The notes beneath the pieces are model-generated. The model made no database searches, was not told the DNA's origin, and saw nothing but the letters and a program-made list of their open reading frames with translations. Shown piece after piece: positions 45,102-53,293 of a DNA stretch of 64,000 nt (positions within the stretch are counted from its first letter, which is position 1; the number at the start of each line of letters is the position of its first letter). The DNA comes from Lentzea alba. Lineage in GTDB: Bacteria; Actinomycetota; Actinomycetes; Mycobacteriales; Pseudonocardiaceae. The position numbers were made by a program, and so were the translations under genes. The DNA is taken from assembly GCF_011067745.1 (NCBI RefSeq), contig NZ_JAAMPJ010000004.1, positions 558,001-622,000 of the forward strand, written 5' to 3'.

Positions 45102-46223
45102 ATGGCAACGATCACCGGGCCCATCGACGTGTCCGCGCTGCGTGCGCGGCTCGACCGCGCGACCACTGCCGCCGAGCAGGCAGGCGTCGACGCGCTGCTC
45201 ATCTCGCCCGGCTCGGACCTGCGGTACCTGATCGGTGCCGGTGGCGACTCGTTCGAGCGCCTCACCTGCCTCGCGCTGCCCGTGGGCGGCACGCCGACGC
45301 TGGTCGTGCCGAAGCTGGAGCAGCCCGGTTACGCGGCCATCCCCACCGACGAGCTGGGGGTCCAGGTCGTCACGTGGGTCGACGGCGAGGACCCGTACGC
45401 GCTGGTCAAGGCGGCGGTCAAGGGCACCAGGACGGCCGTGGCGGACATGATGCCCGCCCTGCACACCATCAAGCTCGGCAACGCCCTCGGCGGCCCGCAG
45501 TCGCTGGCCGGACCGATCATCCGCGAGCTGCGCATGCGCAAGGACGCTGCGGAGATCGCCGCCCTGCGCAAGGCCGGCGCCGCGATCGACCGGGTGCACG
45601 CGCGCATGGGCGAGTTCCTCCGGGTGGGCCGCACCGAACGTGAGGTGGCCCGCGACATCGCCGCCGCGATCGTCGAGGAAGGCCACACCGTCGCCGACTT
45701 CGTGATCGTCGGCTCCGGCCCGAACGGCGCCTCCCCGCACCACCGCGACTCGGACCGCGTGATCGAGGCCGGCGAGGTCGTCGTCATCGACATCGGCGGC
45801 CCGGTCGCCGAGGGCTACAACTCCGACTCGACCCGCACCTACGTGATGGGCGAGCCCACCTACGACGACGTGTGGGACACCTACGCCGTCCTGCAGGCCG
45901 CGCAGCAGGCCGCTGTCGACGCGGTGCGGCCCGGCGTCACGTGCGAACAGGTCGACGAGGCAGCCCGGTCCGTCATCGCGGACGCCGGTTTCGGCGAGTA
46001 CTTCGTCCACCGCACTGGCCACGGCATCGGCCTGGACGTGCACGAGGAGCCCTACATCGTCAGCGGCAACGCACTGCCGCTCGAACCCGGCATGGCGTTC
46101 AGCGTCGAGCCCGGCATCTACCTGCCCGGCCGCTGGGGCGCACGCATCGAGGACATCGTGGTCGCCACCGAGACCGGCGTCGAGTCCTTCAACAACCGAC
46201 CTCACGAGCTGGTGGTGCTTTGA
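45102..46223 (+). CDS. M24-family Xaa-Pro dipeptidase (PepE/PepQ-like)
   Basis: A 373-residue pita-bread peptidase. The five metal ligands are all present: D230 (VVVIDIGG), D242 (NSDSTRT), H307 (HRTGHGIG), E336 (SVEPGIY) and E350 (ARIEDIVV). The N-terminal creatinase-like domain fills residues 1-145. It should hydrolyse the Xaa-Pro bond in short peptides using two Mn or Co ions. The TGA stop overlaps the TTG of an Lrp regulator, so expression is linked. It corresponds to the dipeptidase next to the exonuclease in M. tuberculosis (Rv2089c, pepE). Confidence 0.92.
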   Translation: MATITGPIDVSALRARLDRATTAAEQAGVDALLISPGSDLRYLIGAGGDSFERLTCLALPVGGTPTLVVPKLEQPGYAAIPTDELGVQVVTWVDGEDPYALVKAAVKGTRTAVADMMPALHTIKLGNALGGPQSLAGPIIRELRMRKDAAEIAALRKAGAAIDRVHARMGEFLRVGRTEREVARDIAAAIVEEGHTVADFVIVGSGPNGASPHHRDSDRVIEAGEVVVIDIGGPVAEGYNSDSTRTYVMGEPTYDDVWDTYAVLQAAQQAAVDAVRPGVTCEQVDEAARSVIADAGFGEYFVHRTGHGIGLDVHEEPYIVSGNALPLEPGMAFSVEPGIYLPGRWGARIEDIVVATETGVESFNNRPHELVVL

Positions 46224-46666
46224 CCCTCGAGCAGATCGACAGAGCGATCCTGAAGGAACTGGCCTCCGACGGCCGGTGCAGCTTCACCGACCTGGCCGAG
46301 CGCGTGGGCCTCTCCGTTTCCGCGGTCCACCAGCGCGTGAAACGGCTGGAGCAGCGCGGCATCGTGAAGGGCTACGCCGCGCGCCTGGACGGCGCCGAGA
46401 TCGGCCTGCCCATGTCGGCCTTCATCTCGCTCTTCCCGATCAACCCCGCCGAGCCCGACGACTACCCGAAGCGCCTCGAACACCTCTCCGAGATCGAGGC
46501 CTGCTACTCGGTGGCGGGCGACGCCTCCTACGTCCTGCGCGTGCGGGTGGCCTCGCCGACGGCGCTGGAGGAGCTGCTGCAGAAGATCCGGGAGTCCGCG
46601 AACGTGTCGACGCGGACGACCGTGGTCCTCTCCACGCCTTACGAGGACCGTCCGCCGTCGGTCTGA
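46220..46666 (+). CDS. Lrp/AsnC-family transcriptional regulator
   Basis: A 148-residue regulator. The N-terminal HTH_AsnC domain (LEQIDRAILKELASDGRCSFTDLAERVGLSVSAVHQRVKRLEQRGIVKGY) is followed by a RAM-type ligand-binding domain (EIEACYSVAGDASYVLRVRVASPTALEELLQKI). The TTG at 46220 overlaps the peptidase stop (TTGA); no other in-frame start gives a complete HTH. Lrp proteins sense amino acids, which suits a place behind a dipeptidase, but the effector is unknown. Confidence 0.85.
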   Translation: MTLEQIDRAILKELASDGRCSFTDLAERVGLSVSAVHQRVKRLEQRGIVKGYAARLDGAEIGLPMSAFISLFPINPAEPDDYPKRLEHLSEIEACYSVAGDASYVLRVRVASPTALEELLQKIRESANVSTRTTVVLSTPYEDRPPSV

Positions 46667-46680
46667 GCGCCAATGCCCGT

Positions 46681-46938
46681 GGGACCACCCTCGGTGCCCC
46701 GGCAAAGTCCCGTCAGGCCATCCGGCCGGCTGCCGATGGCGTGTGCAAGTACCACCAACCCAACATCAACAAGCACTTTGCTACTACCAACTGGCCTTGT
46801 CGATCCCGCGCCCGGCCCAGCCGCATTCGGCAACTGTCGAACATGTTGGGTGCAGTTAGCGGCGATTTGATCAAGAGTTGGTAGTACTTGCACACGCCAC
46901 CAGCAGAAACGACTTTGCCGGGGCCCTGGGGACCACCC
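46681..46938. repeat. Intergenic inverted-repeat element
   Basis: The 314-base gap between the Lrp gene and the ABC operon contains no convincing gene. It holds a long imperfect inverted repeat. GCCCCGGCAAAGTC (46696-46709) matches the complement of 46911-46924 perfectly. Inside it, a 22-base arm from 46738 (starting GGCGTGTGCAAGTAC) matches the complement of 46877-46898 at 21 of 22 places. The spacers are 28 and 12 bases. GGGACCACCC occurs directly at both outer ends (46681-46690 and 46929-46938). A third related block, CTACTACCAACT (about 46781), lies inside. The shape recalls a MITE or repetitive extragenic element, but no duplicate copy can be seen in this window. Confidence 0.6.
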
Positions 46939-46980
46939 ACGCAAGGTGATCACTCGCTTGGAACGTGACCAGCCGGTCGG

Positions 46981-47580
46981 TCAGCCGCGAACCTGGCCGT
47001 CGGACAGCACGAGCACGCGGTCGGCAACGGCGTGCACGGCGTCGTGGTGCGTGGCGATCAGCACTGCGGCGCCCTCGTCCGCGACCCGCCGCAGCACTCC
47101 CACGGCCGCGACCGCGCTGGCGGCGTCCAAGTGCGCCGTGGGCTCGTCGGCGAGCAACACGGCGGGCCGAGTCACCACGGCCCGGGCCAGCGCTGCCCGT
47201 TGCTGCTGCCCGAACGACACCTGCGCCGGATAACGCGACCCCAGCTCCCCGATCCCCAACTCGGCCAGCAACGCACCAACGCCGGAAACCTCGCGCCCAG
47301 CCAACCGCAGCGGCAACGCGACGTTCTCCTCCAACGTCAACTCCGAGGCCAGCCCAAGAGACTGCGGCAACACCGCACAGGCCGACCACGAAGCCAGTCC
47401 GGGCCGCACCGACCCGCTGTCCGGGAAGTCGAAGCCGCACAACAACGACAGCAACGCGGTCTTCCCCGATCCAGAAGGCCCGCTCAGCGTCACGAGCTCC
47501 CCGGCGGCCACCGCCAGGTCCACGCCCCGCAACACCGACACCCCGCCGAAGGCCCGGTGCACACCGCAAGCCTGGATCAT
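46981..47580 (-). CDS. ABC transporter ATP-binding protein (second of a pair)
   Basis: A 199-residue short ATPase. Walker A is GPSGSGKTALL, the signature is VSFGQQQRAALARAV (GQQQR), Walker B with catalytic Glu is VLLADEPTAHLD, and the switch His is IATHHDAVHA. The Q-loop region is PQSLGL. This is the LolD/MacB-like type. Its ATG overlaps the stop of the first ATPase, and that gene overlaps the permease, so all three form one operon; two ATPases with one FtsX permease suggest a heterodimeric motor. Confidence 0.88.
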   Translation of the reverse strand: MIQACGVHRAFGGVSVLRGVDLAVAAGELVTLSGPSGSGKTALLSLLCGFDFPDSGSVRPGLASWSACAVLPQSLGLASELTLEENVALPLRLAGREVSGVGALLAELGIGELGSRYPAQVSFGQQQRAALARAVVTRPAVLLADEPTAHLDAASAVAAVGVLRRVADEGAAVLIATHHDAVHAVADRVLVLSDGQVRG

Positions 47581-48176
47581 GACGCGGCCATCGGGATGCA
47601 CAGGTCCGCCAACGCCACCAGCCGCGGGTCGTGCGATGCGACCAGTGCCGGCACGGGCAGGGACGACAGGGTTTCCAGCACCAGATCGGCCGAGCGGGCG
47701 TCCAGTTGTGACGTCGGCTCGTCGGCCACCACGACGGAAGCCCCGCGCGCCAACGCGCACCCGAACGCCAGCCGCTGCTGCTGGCCGCCGGACAACGCGC
47801 CGATCCTCCAGGTGCCGGATCCGGCCAGGCCGAGCCGGTCCAGCAACGAAAGGTCGCGGGCCCCGGCCGCGCGCAGGTTCTCGCCCACGGTCAGGTGCGA
47901 GATCAGGTTGTCCGGAGGGTTCTGGAACACCACCGCGATCTCCTTGCGCCGCAACGATCGCAGGGCCGCCCAGGACAACGACGACGTCGCCACCTCCCGC
48001 ACGAACACCTCACCTACGGAGGGGCGTTCGACCAGCGACAGCACCCGCAGCAGCGTCGACTTGCCCGCGCCGGAGGGCCCGGACAGCACGGTGAGGCCGG
48101 GGGCGAGGGTCAGCGACATGTCCGAGACGGCGTGCACGGAACCGTAGGACACCCCGACGCCACAAGCGCGGATCAC
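47577..48176 (-). CDS. ABC transporter ATP-binding protein (first of a pair)
   Basis: A 199-residue ATPase following the permease by overlap (GTG 48176 within the permease stop). Walker A is GPSGAGKSTLLR, the signature LSGGQQQRLAFGCAL, Walker B VVVADEPTSQLD, and the switch His is VASHDPRLVALA. FQNPPDNLI is the Q-loop. It has canonical catalytic residues, as does its neighbour, so both are likely active. The shared operon with the next ATPase suggests they pair. Confidence 0.88.
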   Translation of the reverse strand: MIRACGVGVSYGSVHAVSDMSLTLAPGLTVLSGPSGAGKSTLLRVLSLVERPSVGEVFVREVATSSLSWAALRSLRRKEIAVVFQNPPDNLISHLTVGENLRAAGARDLSLLDRLGLAGSGTWRIGALSGGQQQRLAFGCALARGASVVVADEPTSQLDARSADLVLETLSSLPVPALVASHDPRLVALADLCIPMAAS

Positions 48177-50617
48177 CTGAGCAGCTCTCCCATCCGCGCG
48201 GTGCGGACACCGCGCAACGCAAGCCACGCCGCCACGACGACCACCACCAGGCCGCCCAGCACCATCGAACCCAGCAGGCCCGTGAGGTCCGGCAGCATCG
48301 GGGCCGGGTTCAGCCACGGCGCGGGATCCAGGCGCGACACGGCGAAACCGGCGCTCACGAACGACGCCAGCGCACCGATCGCGAGCGCCGGCAACGCCAG
48401 CGCGCCGACCTCCAGCAGGTGACTGGACCAGAGCACGGACGGCCGCAGGCCCATCCGGGTCGACAGCGCGCCGGAGACGGCGTTCTGGCGGCGTCGCACC
48501 TCGACGGCCAGCAACAGGGCGACCGCGGCGACCACGGCGAGCACGACGCCGATCGCGGTCACGAAGGCGAAGGTCCACTCCACGGTCAGGAACGGCAGGC
48601 CGTCGAGCACCCGGCCGCGGTCGGCGACGTTCGTGTAGTGGATGCCTGCGGCCTGCAGGGACGAAGTCAAGGTGGACAACGGCAACGACGACCAGAGGTG
48701 CCACGATCCCACCTGCTCGACGGCCGGCACGGACTCCCGCGCCACCACGTAACCGCGCGTGCCCAGCTTCGGGAACGCCGGCAGCTGGGCCACCGGCTTC
48801 AGCAGCGGCAGTCCGGTGATCTGGATCTCCTGGTTCGCCGACCGTCCGATGCGCACCGCGGGCGCGATCTCACCGGTCCGGTGAAGCGAAGAAAGCAGTG
48901 TGCGGACCGAAGCGACGTCGTCCACCACGGCCGCGTCGGTGAACGTCGCCGGATCCACCACCAGCGCGCCGGTGCTCACCCCGACGAGAGTTGTGTTGCC
49001 CTGCAACGACGAAGGCAGCGCCACCCGGCCCAGCGCGATGTCCTGCGACACCTGCACCGTGCTGTTGGCACCGACGAACACGCCCGACTTCGAGTCCAGT
49101 GCCGACCGTTGGGCGCCCGCCACCGCACTGCCCACCGCGATGGTGCCGACCGCCAGCACCCCCACCAGCAGCACGCCGGTCGCAGGCCCGACCGCGGCCG
49201 CCAACCGGCGCAGCGCCAGTTGGGCGGCGGGCACCTGCCACCACTGCACCCGGTGCGACCAGCCGAGAGACCACCGCAGCAGCCGGGTCGCGAACAACGC
49301 CGTGGCGAGCACCACGAGCAGTGGGAAGGTCAGCGCGGCGACGTCGATCTTCGGCAGTTCGCTGGACTTCACGACGGTGCCCAACCCGTTGCGGGACAGG
49401 CGAACCCACGCCAGCACCGCGAGCAGCGCGACGCCCAGTTCCCACGGCACGAGAGAGAGCCGCCACGAACGTGCGCGCCGCTGGAACGTCCGGTGCGTCC
49501 GCCACGATGCCACCAGGACGGTCACGGCCAACGACGCGAGCACCACGGCCAGCACGAAGCCCAACGCGACCCAGAGCGTCCCAGGGGCCAAGGAAACCCC
49601 CGGCGCGTACAGCGGCAACAGCAACCGGGCGGCCACCAACCCCAGCAGGCCGCCCAGCACCAGCGGCAGCCCCAGTTCGAGAACACCGCGGAACCCCAGC
49701 GCGAGCGGGCCCGCGCCGCGCACCCACAGCAGCCGCAGCTCGGAATGCCGGCGCTGAGCCCATTGCACGGTCACCGTGCCGACCCCGGCGAGCCCGACCA
49801 GCACGCTGATGATCACCAACGGCAGCAGCGCGGACGACACGTTGCGTTCGGACGTGCGGGCGGCGGTGATCGCGGACGACAGCACGTCCGTCCGGGTCAG
49901 CGGCAGCCCGAGTGCCGAGATGAAGGCGTTCCCCTTGTCCCGCAACGCCTCCGCTTCGTCGAGGGTCGACAGCGGCGACGTCGGGTATCGCAGCGAGACC
50001 GAGGCACCGGACGAGAACTCCGGCGGCAGCGACGAGAGGTCGGAGACCTGCGGCACCCAGATCACCGACGTGCTGGCGCCGTCACCGCCCAGCGGGTTCG
50101 GCACCACCGTCTTCGCCTCGGAACACCAGAAGCCGGACACGGGATACGCGAGATCGGCGTAGATCGCGGTGACCGTCAACGGCGACCCGGTCAGCCGATC
50201 GCCGACGCGCACCCGTGCGGCCGTGGCGATCGTCTGCGGCACCCACAGCCCGGTGCCGCCGCCCTCGACCACGGTGAGGTGCGACAGGGCATCCGGTCGG
50301 TACCCGAACCGGCCGTAGGTCGCGAGACCGTTGAAATCGGGGCGACCGATCCGCGTGTAGACCGTGCCCACCGGGCTGCGCGCGGACATCGTGGCGGCGG
50401 TGGCCAGCGGCAGTCCGTCGCCGTAGAGCGAGGGGTGCACGGAGTCCGGGCAGATCCGGCTCTGCTGATAGGCGAGAGCGGCGCTGCCCGCGGAGGACGA
50501 GTGCAGCACGGCCGCGGCCACCACGAAGCCCAGCAGCAACGTCGTCACGACGCTCACCAGCAACGTGAGCGGACTCGACAGCGCTGCCCTGGGCGCGGCT
50601 CTCCACGGCAACTGCAC
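48173..50617 (-). CDS. FtsX-type ABC transporter permease of a two-ATPase system
   Basis: An 814-residue permease. Helix 1 lies near residues 16-40 (LTLLVSVVTTLLLGFVVAAAVL), then an external domain to about 255, then three helices (LLPLVIISVLVGLAGVGTVTVQW and following) and a central block with further helices around 320-450. A second external part follows, and a last three-helix unit ends near GVRTARMGELLR. The layout fits an FtsX-like permease, but it has more membrane segments than the two-module proteins at 6 and 13 kb. It starts with GTG 50617. The substrate is unknown; the two ATPases follow in the same operon. Confidence 0.85.
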   Translation of the reverse strand: MQLPWRAAPRAALSSPLTLLVSVVTTLLLGFVVAAAVLHSSSAGSAALAYQQSRICPDSVHPSLYGDGLPLATAATMSARSPVGTVYTRIGRPDFNGLATYGRFGYRPDALSHLTVVEGGGTGLWVPQTIATAARVRVGDRLTGSPLTVTAIYADLAYPVSGFWCSEAKTVVPNPLGGDGASTSVIWVPQVSDLSSLPPEFSSGASVSLRYPTSPLSTLDEAEALRDKGNAFISALGLPLTRTDVLSSAITAARTSERNVSSALLPLVIISVLVGLAGVGTVTVQWAQRRHSELRLLWVRGAGPLALGFRGVLELGLPLVLGGLLGLVAARLLLPLYAPGVSLAPGTLWVALGFVLAVVLASLAVTVLVASWRTHRTFQRRARSWRLSLVPWELGVALLAVLAWVRLSRNGLGTVVKSSELPKIDVAALTFPLLVVLATALFATRLLRWSLGWSHRVQWWQVPAAQLALRRLAAAVGPATGVLLVGVLAVGTIAVGSAVAGAQRSALDSKSGVFVGANSTVQVSQDIALGRVALPSSLQGNTTLVGVSTGALVVDPATFTDAAVVDDVASVRTLLSSLHRTGEIAPAVRIGRSANQEIQITGLPLLKPVAQLPAFPKLGTRGYVVARESVPAVEQVGSWHLWSSLPLSTLTSSLQAAGIHYTNVADRGRVLDGLPFLTVEWTFAFVTAIGVVLAVVAAVALLLAVEVRRRQNAVSGALSTRMGLRPSVLWSSHLLEVGALALPALAIGALASFVSAGFAVSRLDPAPWLNPAPMLPDLTGLLGSMVLGGLVVVVVAAWLALRGVRTARMGELLR

Positions 50618-50657
50618 CAGCGCACGCTAGCTGGAGGTACCCCGATTTGGGGAGCCT

Positions 50658-51410
50658 TCAGGAGGTAACAGAACGCATGACGCCGAACCTGGCTCCGAAC
50701 GGATCAGCGAGCACGGCGATCCGGCCGATTCCCTCCAGCTCGTAGGGCTCCACCACCACGTCGGCTGCCGCAGCGGCTTGATCCGGATCGGCCACCTCGA
50801 AGTACGGCAACCAGTAGGCAGCCGAATCCAAGGTTGCCGAGTCCGGTACCACCGCGCCGCACAGCCGTCCTTCACCGGTGCCCGCCGGCCGGTAGAACGC
50901 GCCGGGAGCGCCCTCGATCGTGACGACGTCCCACGAGAACACCGTGCGGTAGAACGACGACACCTCGGCGTCGGGGGAGTGCAGCTCGGTCCACGTCAGC
51001 GCTCCCACGGACGACACCGCGTCGACTCCGAGCAGATCACCGGCCTGCCACACGGCGAACTCCGCGCCGCTGGGATCGGTCAGCTGGGCCATCCGCCCGC
51101 TCGTGAAGACGTCGAACGGTGCCAGCCGCACCACGCCACCGGCCGCGGCCACCGCGCGGGTCGCGGCGTCGGCGTCCGGCGTGGCGAAGTAGATCGTCCA
51201 CGCCGACGCCGCACCGGGTTCGGACAGCGGCCCGACGGCGGCGACCGTGCGTCCCTCGTGGCTGAAGAAGCCGTACCCGCCGGCCTCCGGGCCGAGCGGA
51301 ACGTGGGTCCAGCCGAGCACACGGCCGTAGAAGTCCGCGGTGGCAACGACGTCCGGGCTGCCCAGATCGATCCAGTTCGGAGCTCCTGGCACGAAGTCGG
51401 TGGTGAGCAA
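50658..51410 (-). CDS. Two-domain VOC protein (CFP30-type glyoxalase)
   Basis: A 250-residue protein made of two VOC domains, residues about 8-120 and 130-250. Each repeats the pattern NWIDLGSPDVVATADFYGRVLGW / TWTELHSPDAEVSSFYRTVFSW and ends DPSGAEFAVWQ / DPFGARFGVM. The TTG start at 51410 is preceded by AGGAGG (51415-51420), which supports it. The double-domain form resembles the hydroxylase/glyoxalase proteins (CFP30B-like) of mycobacteria. Substrate unknown. It lies 40 bases upstream of the ABC permease on the same strand, but the gap suggests independent translation. Confidence 0.82.
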   Translation of the reverse strand: MLTTDFVPGAPNWIDLGSPDVVATADFYGRVLGWTHVPLGPEAGGYGFFSHEGRTVAAVGPLSEPGAASAWTIYFATPDADAATRAVAAAGGVVRLAPFDVFTSGRMAQLTDPSGAEFAVWQAGDLLGVDAVSSVGALTWTELHSPDAEVSSFYRTVFSWDVVTIEGAPGAFYRPAGTGEGRLCGAVVPDSATLDSAAYWLPYFEVADPDQAAAAADVVVEPYELEGIGRIAVLADPFGARFGVMRSVTS

Positions 51411-51419
51411 GACGCCTCC

Positions 51420-52283
51420 TCAGGACCATTTCCAGCGGATGCCGACCCAGTTCACGGACACGTTCGCCTCGAAGTGGTGCACCGAGTTCGTGTGGTCGAG
51501 CGTCAGGTCGATCGTGCGGTGCGGCTCCGGTTCCTGCCAGTCCTGCAGGTAGACGTGCGGGTCGGCGGGCAGCGCCGCCGGGTCGAAGTGCACCTCGATC
51601 AGGCTCTGCGCGATGAAGCACCGCACGCCGTGCGCGTATTCGATGCTGTCCACCCGGCTCGGGTCGTGGACGACGAACTCGAACACCCACGTCTCACCCG
51701 ACACCAACGGTTTGTCGAACAGCAGCTCGTCGACCGTCAGGCGTTCGGCCTCGTCACGTGTGGACCGGCCGACACGGCAGTTGCGGACGGGTTCGTGCCA
51801 CACCTGCGACGTCTCCTCCGAGTCGTCGCAGAAGTAGTGCGCGTAGAAGCGGTCGACGCCGTCCTGGCGAGCGCGCACGACCATGCGCACGTGGACGCGC
51901 GACGCGTGCCGTTCGGCGTCCACGAACACCCTGTCGTGCCGGGAGACGATCTCCAGGTCGTAGGTGTTGAAGCCGGGCATCATGCCGGGGACGACGTCCG
52001 GCCAGCCGCTCGGGCCCGTGTGCTCCAGCAGGCTGAGCAGCGAGCGGGACGGCACCTCGAGGAGCTCCTCCAGCACCGCGACGGCCTTGAGCGACTTCGG
52101 GGAGACCGGCCGCACCCGGCCCTGCTGCCAGTCGCTCAACGTCGACAGCGCCACCGCCACGTCCTGCTGCGCGAGGCGTAGCCGGAGCCGTTCCAGCGTC
52201 AGCCCGCGGCGGCGGATGGCCGCGCGCAGAGCCGAGTGGAACGGTCCGACTTGCAGCAACGCTTCCAGGCTGGGCGTAGTCAC
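51420..52283 (-). CDS. Cytoplasmic protein with XRE-like HTH at the N-terminus
   Basis: A 287-residue protein. The N-terminal helix-turn-helix (about residues 10-60) shows LRAAIRRRGLTLERLRLRLAQQDVAVALSTLSDWQQGRVRPV. The rest is mostly beta-stranded, with many charged residues, and has an Asp/His-rich end (HFEANVSVNWVGIRWKWS). I do not recognise the C-terminal domain; it may be a ligand-sensing or protein-interaction fold. The start is GTG 52283. It follows the hydroxyproline epimerase by 17 bases on the same strand, so it could be read through from that operon, and its function is unknown. Confidence 0.7.
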   Translation of the reverse strand: MTTPSLEALLQVGPFHSALRAAIRRRGLTLERLRLRLAQQDVAVALSTLSDWQQGRVRPVSPKSLKAVAVLEELLEVPSRSLLSLLEHTGPSGWPDVVPGMMPGFNTYDLEIVSRHDRVFVDAERHASRVHVRMVVRARQDGVDRFYAHYFCDDSEETSQVWHEPVRNCRVGRSTRDEAERLTVDELLFDKPLVSGETWVFEFVVHDPSRVDSIEYAHGVRCFIAQSLIEVHFDPAALPADPHVYLQDWQEPEPHRTIDLTLDHTNSVHHFEANVSVNWVGIRWKWS

Positions 52284-52300
52284 GCGATGGAGCGTAGCGA

Positions 52301-53293
52301 CTACAGCGAGAACCCCTCCGGGAACGGATCGGTGGGGTCGAGGAGGTACTGGCCCATCCCGGTGATCCACGCGCGACCGGCCACTGTGGGCACGACGGCG
52401 GTCCGGTCGCCGAGCGGGACCTCCTCCAGCAACCGGCCGACGAACCTGGTGCCGATGAACGACTCGTTGACGAAGTCCGCACCGATGCCGAGCTCGCCGC
52501 GGGCGTGCAGCTGGGCCATCCGGGCGGAAGTGCCGGTGCCGCACGGGGAACGGTCGAACCAGCCGGGGTGGATCGCCATCGCGTTGCGCGAATGAGCGCC
52601 GTCCTCGCCGGGCGCGGTGAACTGGACGTGCTTGCAGCCGCCGATCGCGGGGTCCACGGGGTGCACCGGGCGGTTCGTCGCGTTGATCCGGTCCATGATG
52701 GACAGACCGGCGGCCAGGATCCGGTCCTTCTCCGCCCGGTCGAACGGGATGCCCAGGTCCGCGAGCGGCAGGATCGCGTAGAAGTTGCCGCCGTACGCCA
52801 TGTCGTAGCGCACCTCGCCGAGGCCCGGCACGTCCACGACGGCGTCCAGCTCGTGGGCGTAGGACGGGACGTTGCGGATCGTCACGAGCTTCGTGCGGGT
52901 GTCGTAGTCGGCGAGCACCAGGCCGGCGGGGGTGTCGAGGCGCACGGTCGTGACGGGTTCGGTCACCTCGACCATGCCGGTCTCCACCAGCACCGTCGCG
53001 ACGCCGATGGTGCCGTGCCCGCACATCGGCAGGCAGCCGGAGACCTCGATGTAGAGCACGCCCCAGTCGGCGTCCTGGCGGGTCGGCGGCTGCAGGATCG
53101 CGCCGCTCATCGCCGCGTGCCCGCGTGGTTCGTTGACCAGGAACCTGCGGACGTGGTCGTGGTTCTTGATGAAGTTGAGGCGCTTCTCGGCCATGGTCTC
53201 GCCGGGGATCACGCCGACACCGCCGGTGATCACGCGGGTCGGCATGCCCTCGGTGTGCGAGTCGACGGCGCTGAAGTACTTGGCGAACCTCAT
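52301..53293 (-). CDS. 4-hydroxyproline 2-epimerase (proline racemase family)
   Basis: A 330-residue proline-racemase-fold enzyme. Both catalytic cysteines are present: C91 in LPMCGHGTIG and C251 in RSPCGTGTSAR. That fits an epimerase of trans-4-hydroxy-L-proline to cis-4-hydroxy-D-proline, rather than a hydroxyproline dehydratase, where the first cysteine is usually lost. The start ATG 53293 overlaps the stop of the DapA-like gene. Within the operon it would make the D-form used by the flavin dehydrogenase. Proline racemase activity is an alternative, but the neighbours favour hydroxyproline. Confidence 0.88.
   Translation of the reverse strand: MRFAKYFSAVDSHTEGMPTRVITGGVGVIPGETMAEKRLNFIKNHDHVRRFLVNEPRGHAAMSGAILQPPTRQDADWGVLYIEVSGCLPMCGHGTIGVATVLVETGMVEVTEPVTTVRLDTPAGLVLADYDTRTKLVTIRNVPSYAHELDAVVDVPGLGEVRYDMAYGGNFYAILPLADLGIPFDRAEKDRILAAGLSIMDRINATNRPVHPVDPAIGGCKHVQFTAPGEDGAHSRNAMAIHPGWFDRSPCGTGTSARMAQLHARGELGIGADFVNESFIGTRFVGRLLEEVPLGDRTAVVPTVAGRAWITGMGQYLLDPTDPFPEGFSL

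Noticed and set aside
43905-46205. A 766-residue minus-strand open frame
   Set aside because: It crosses two real genes (the M24 peptidase and the exonuclease) in a wrong frame and has no motif.
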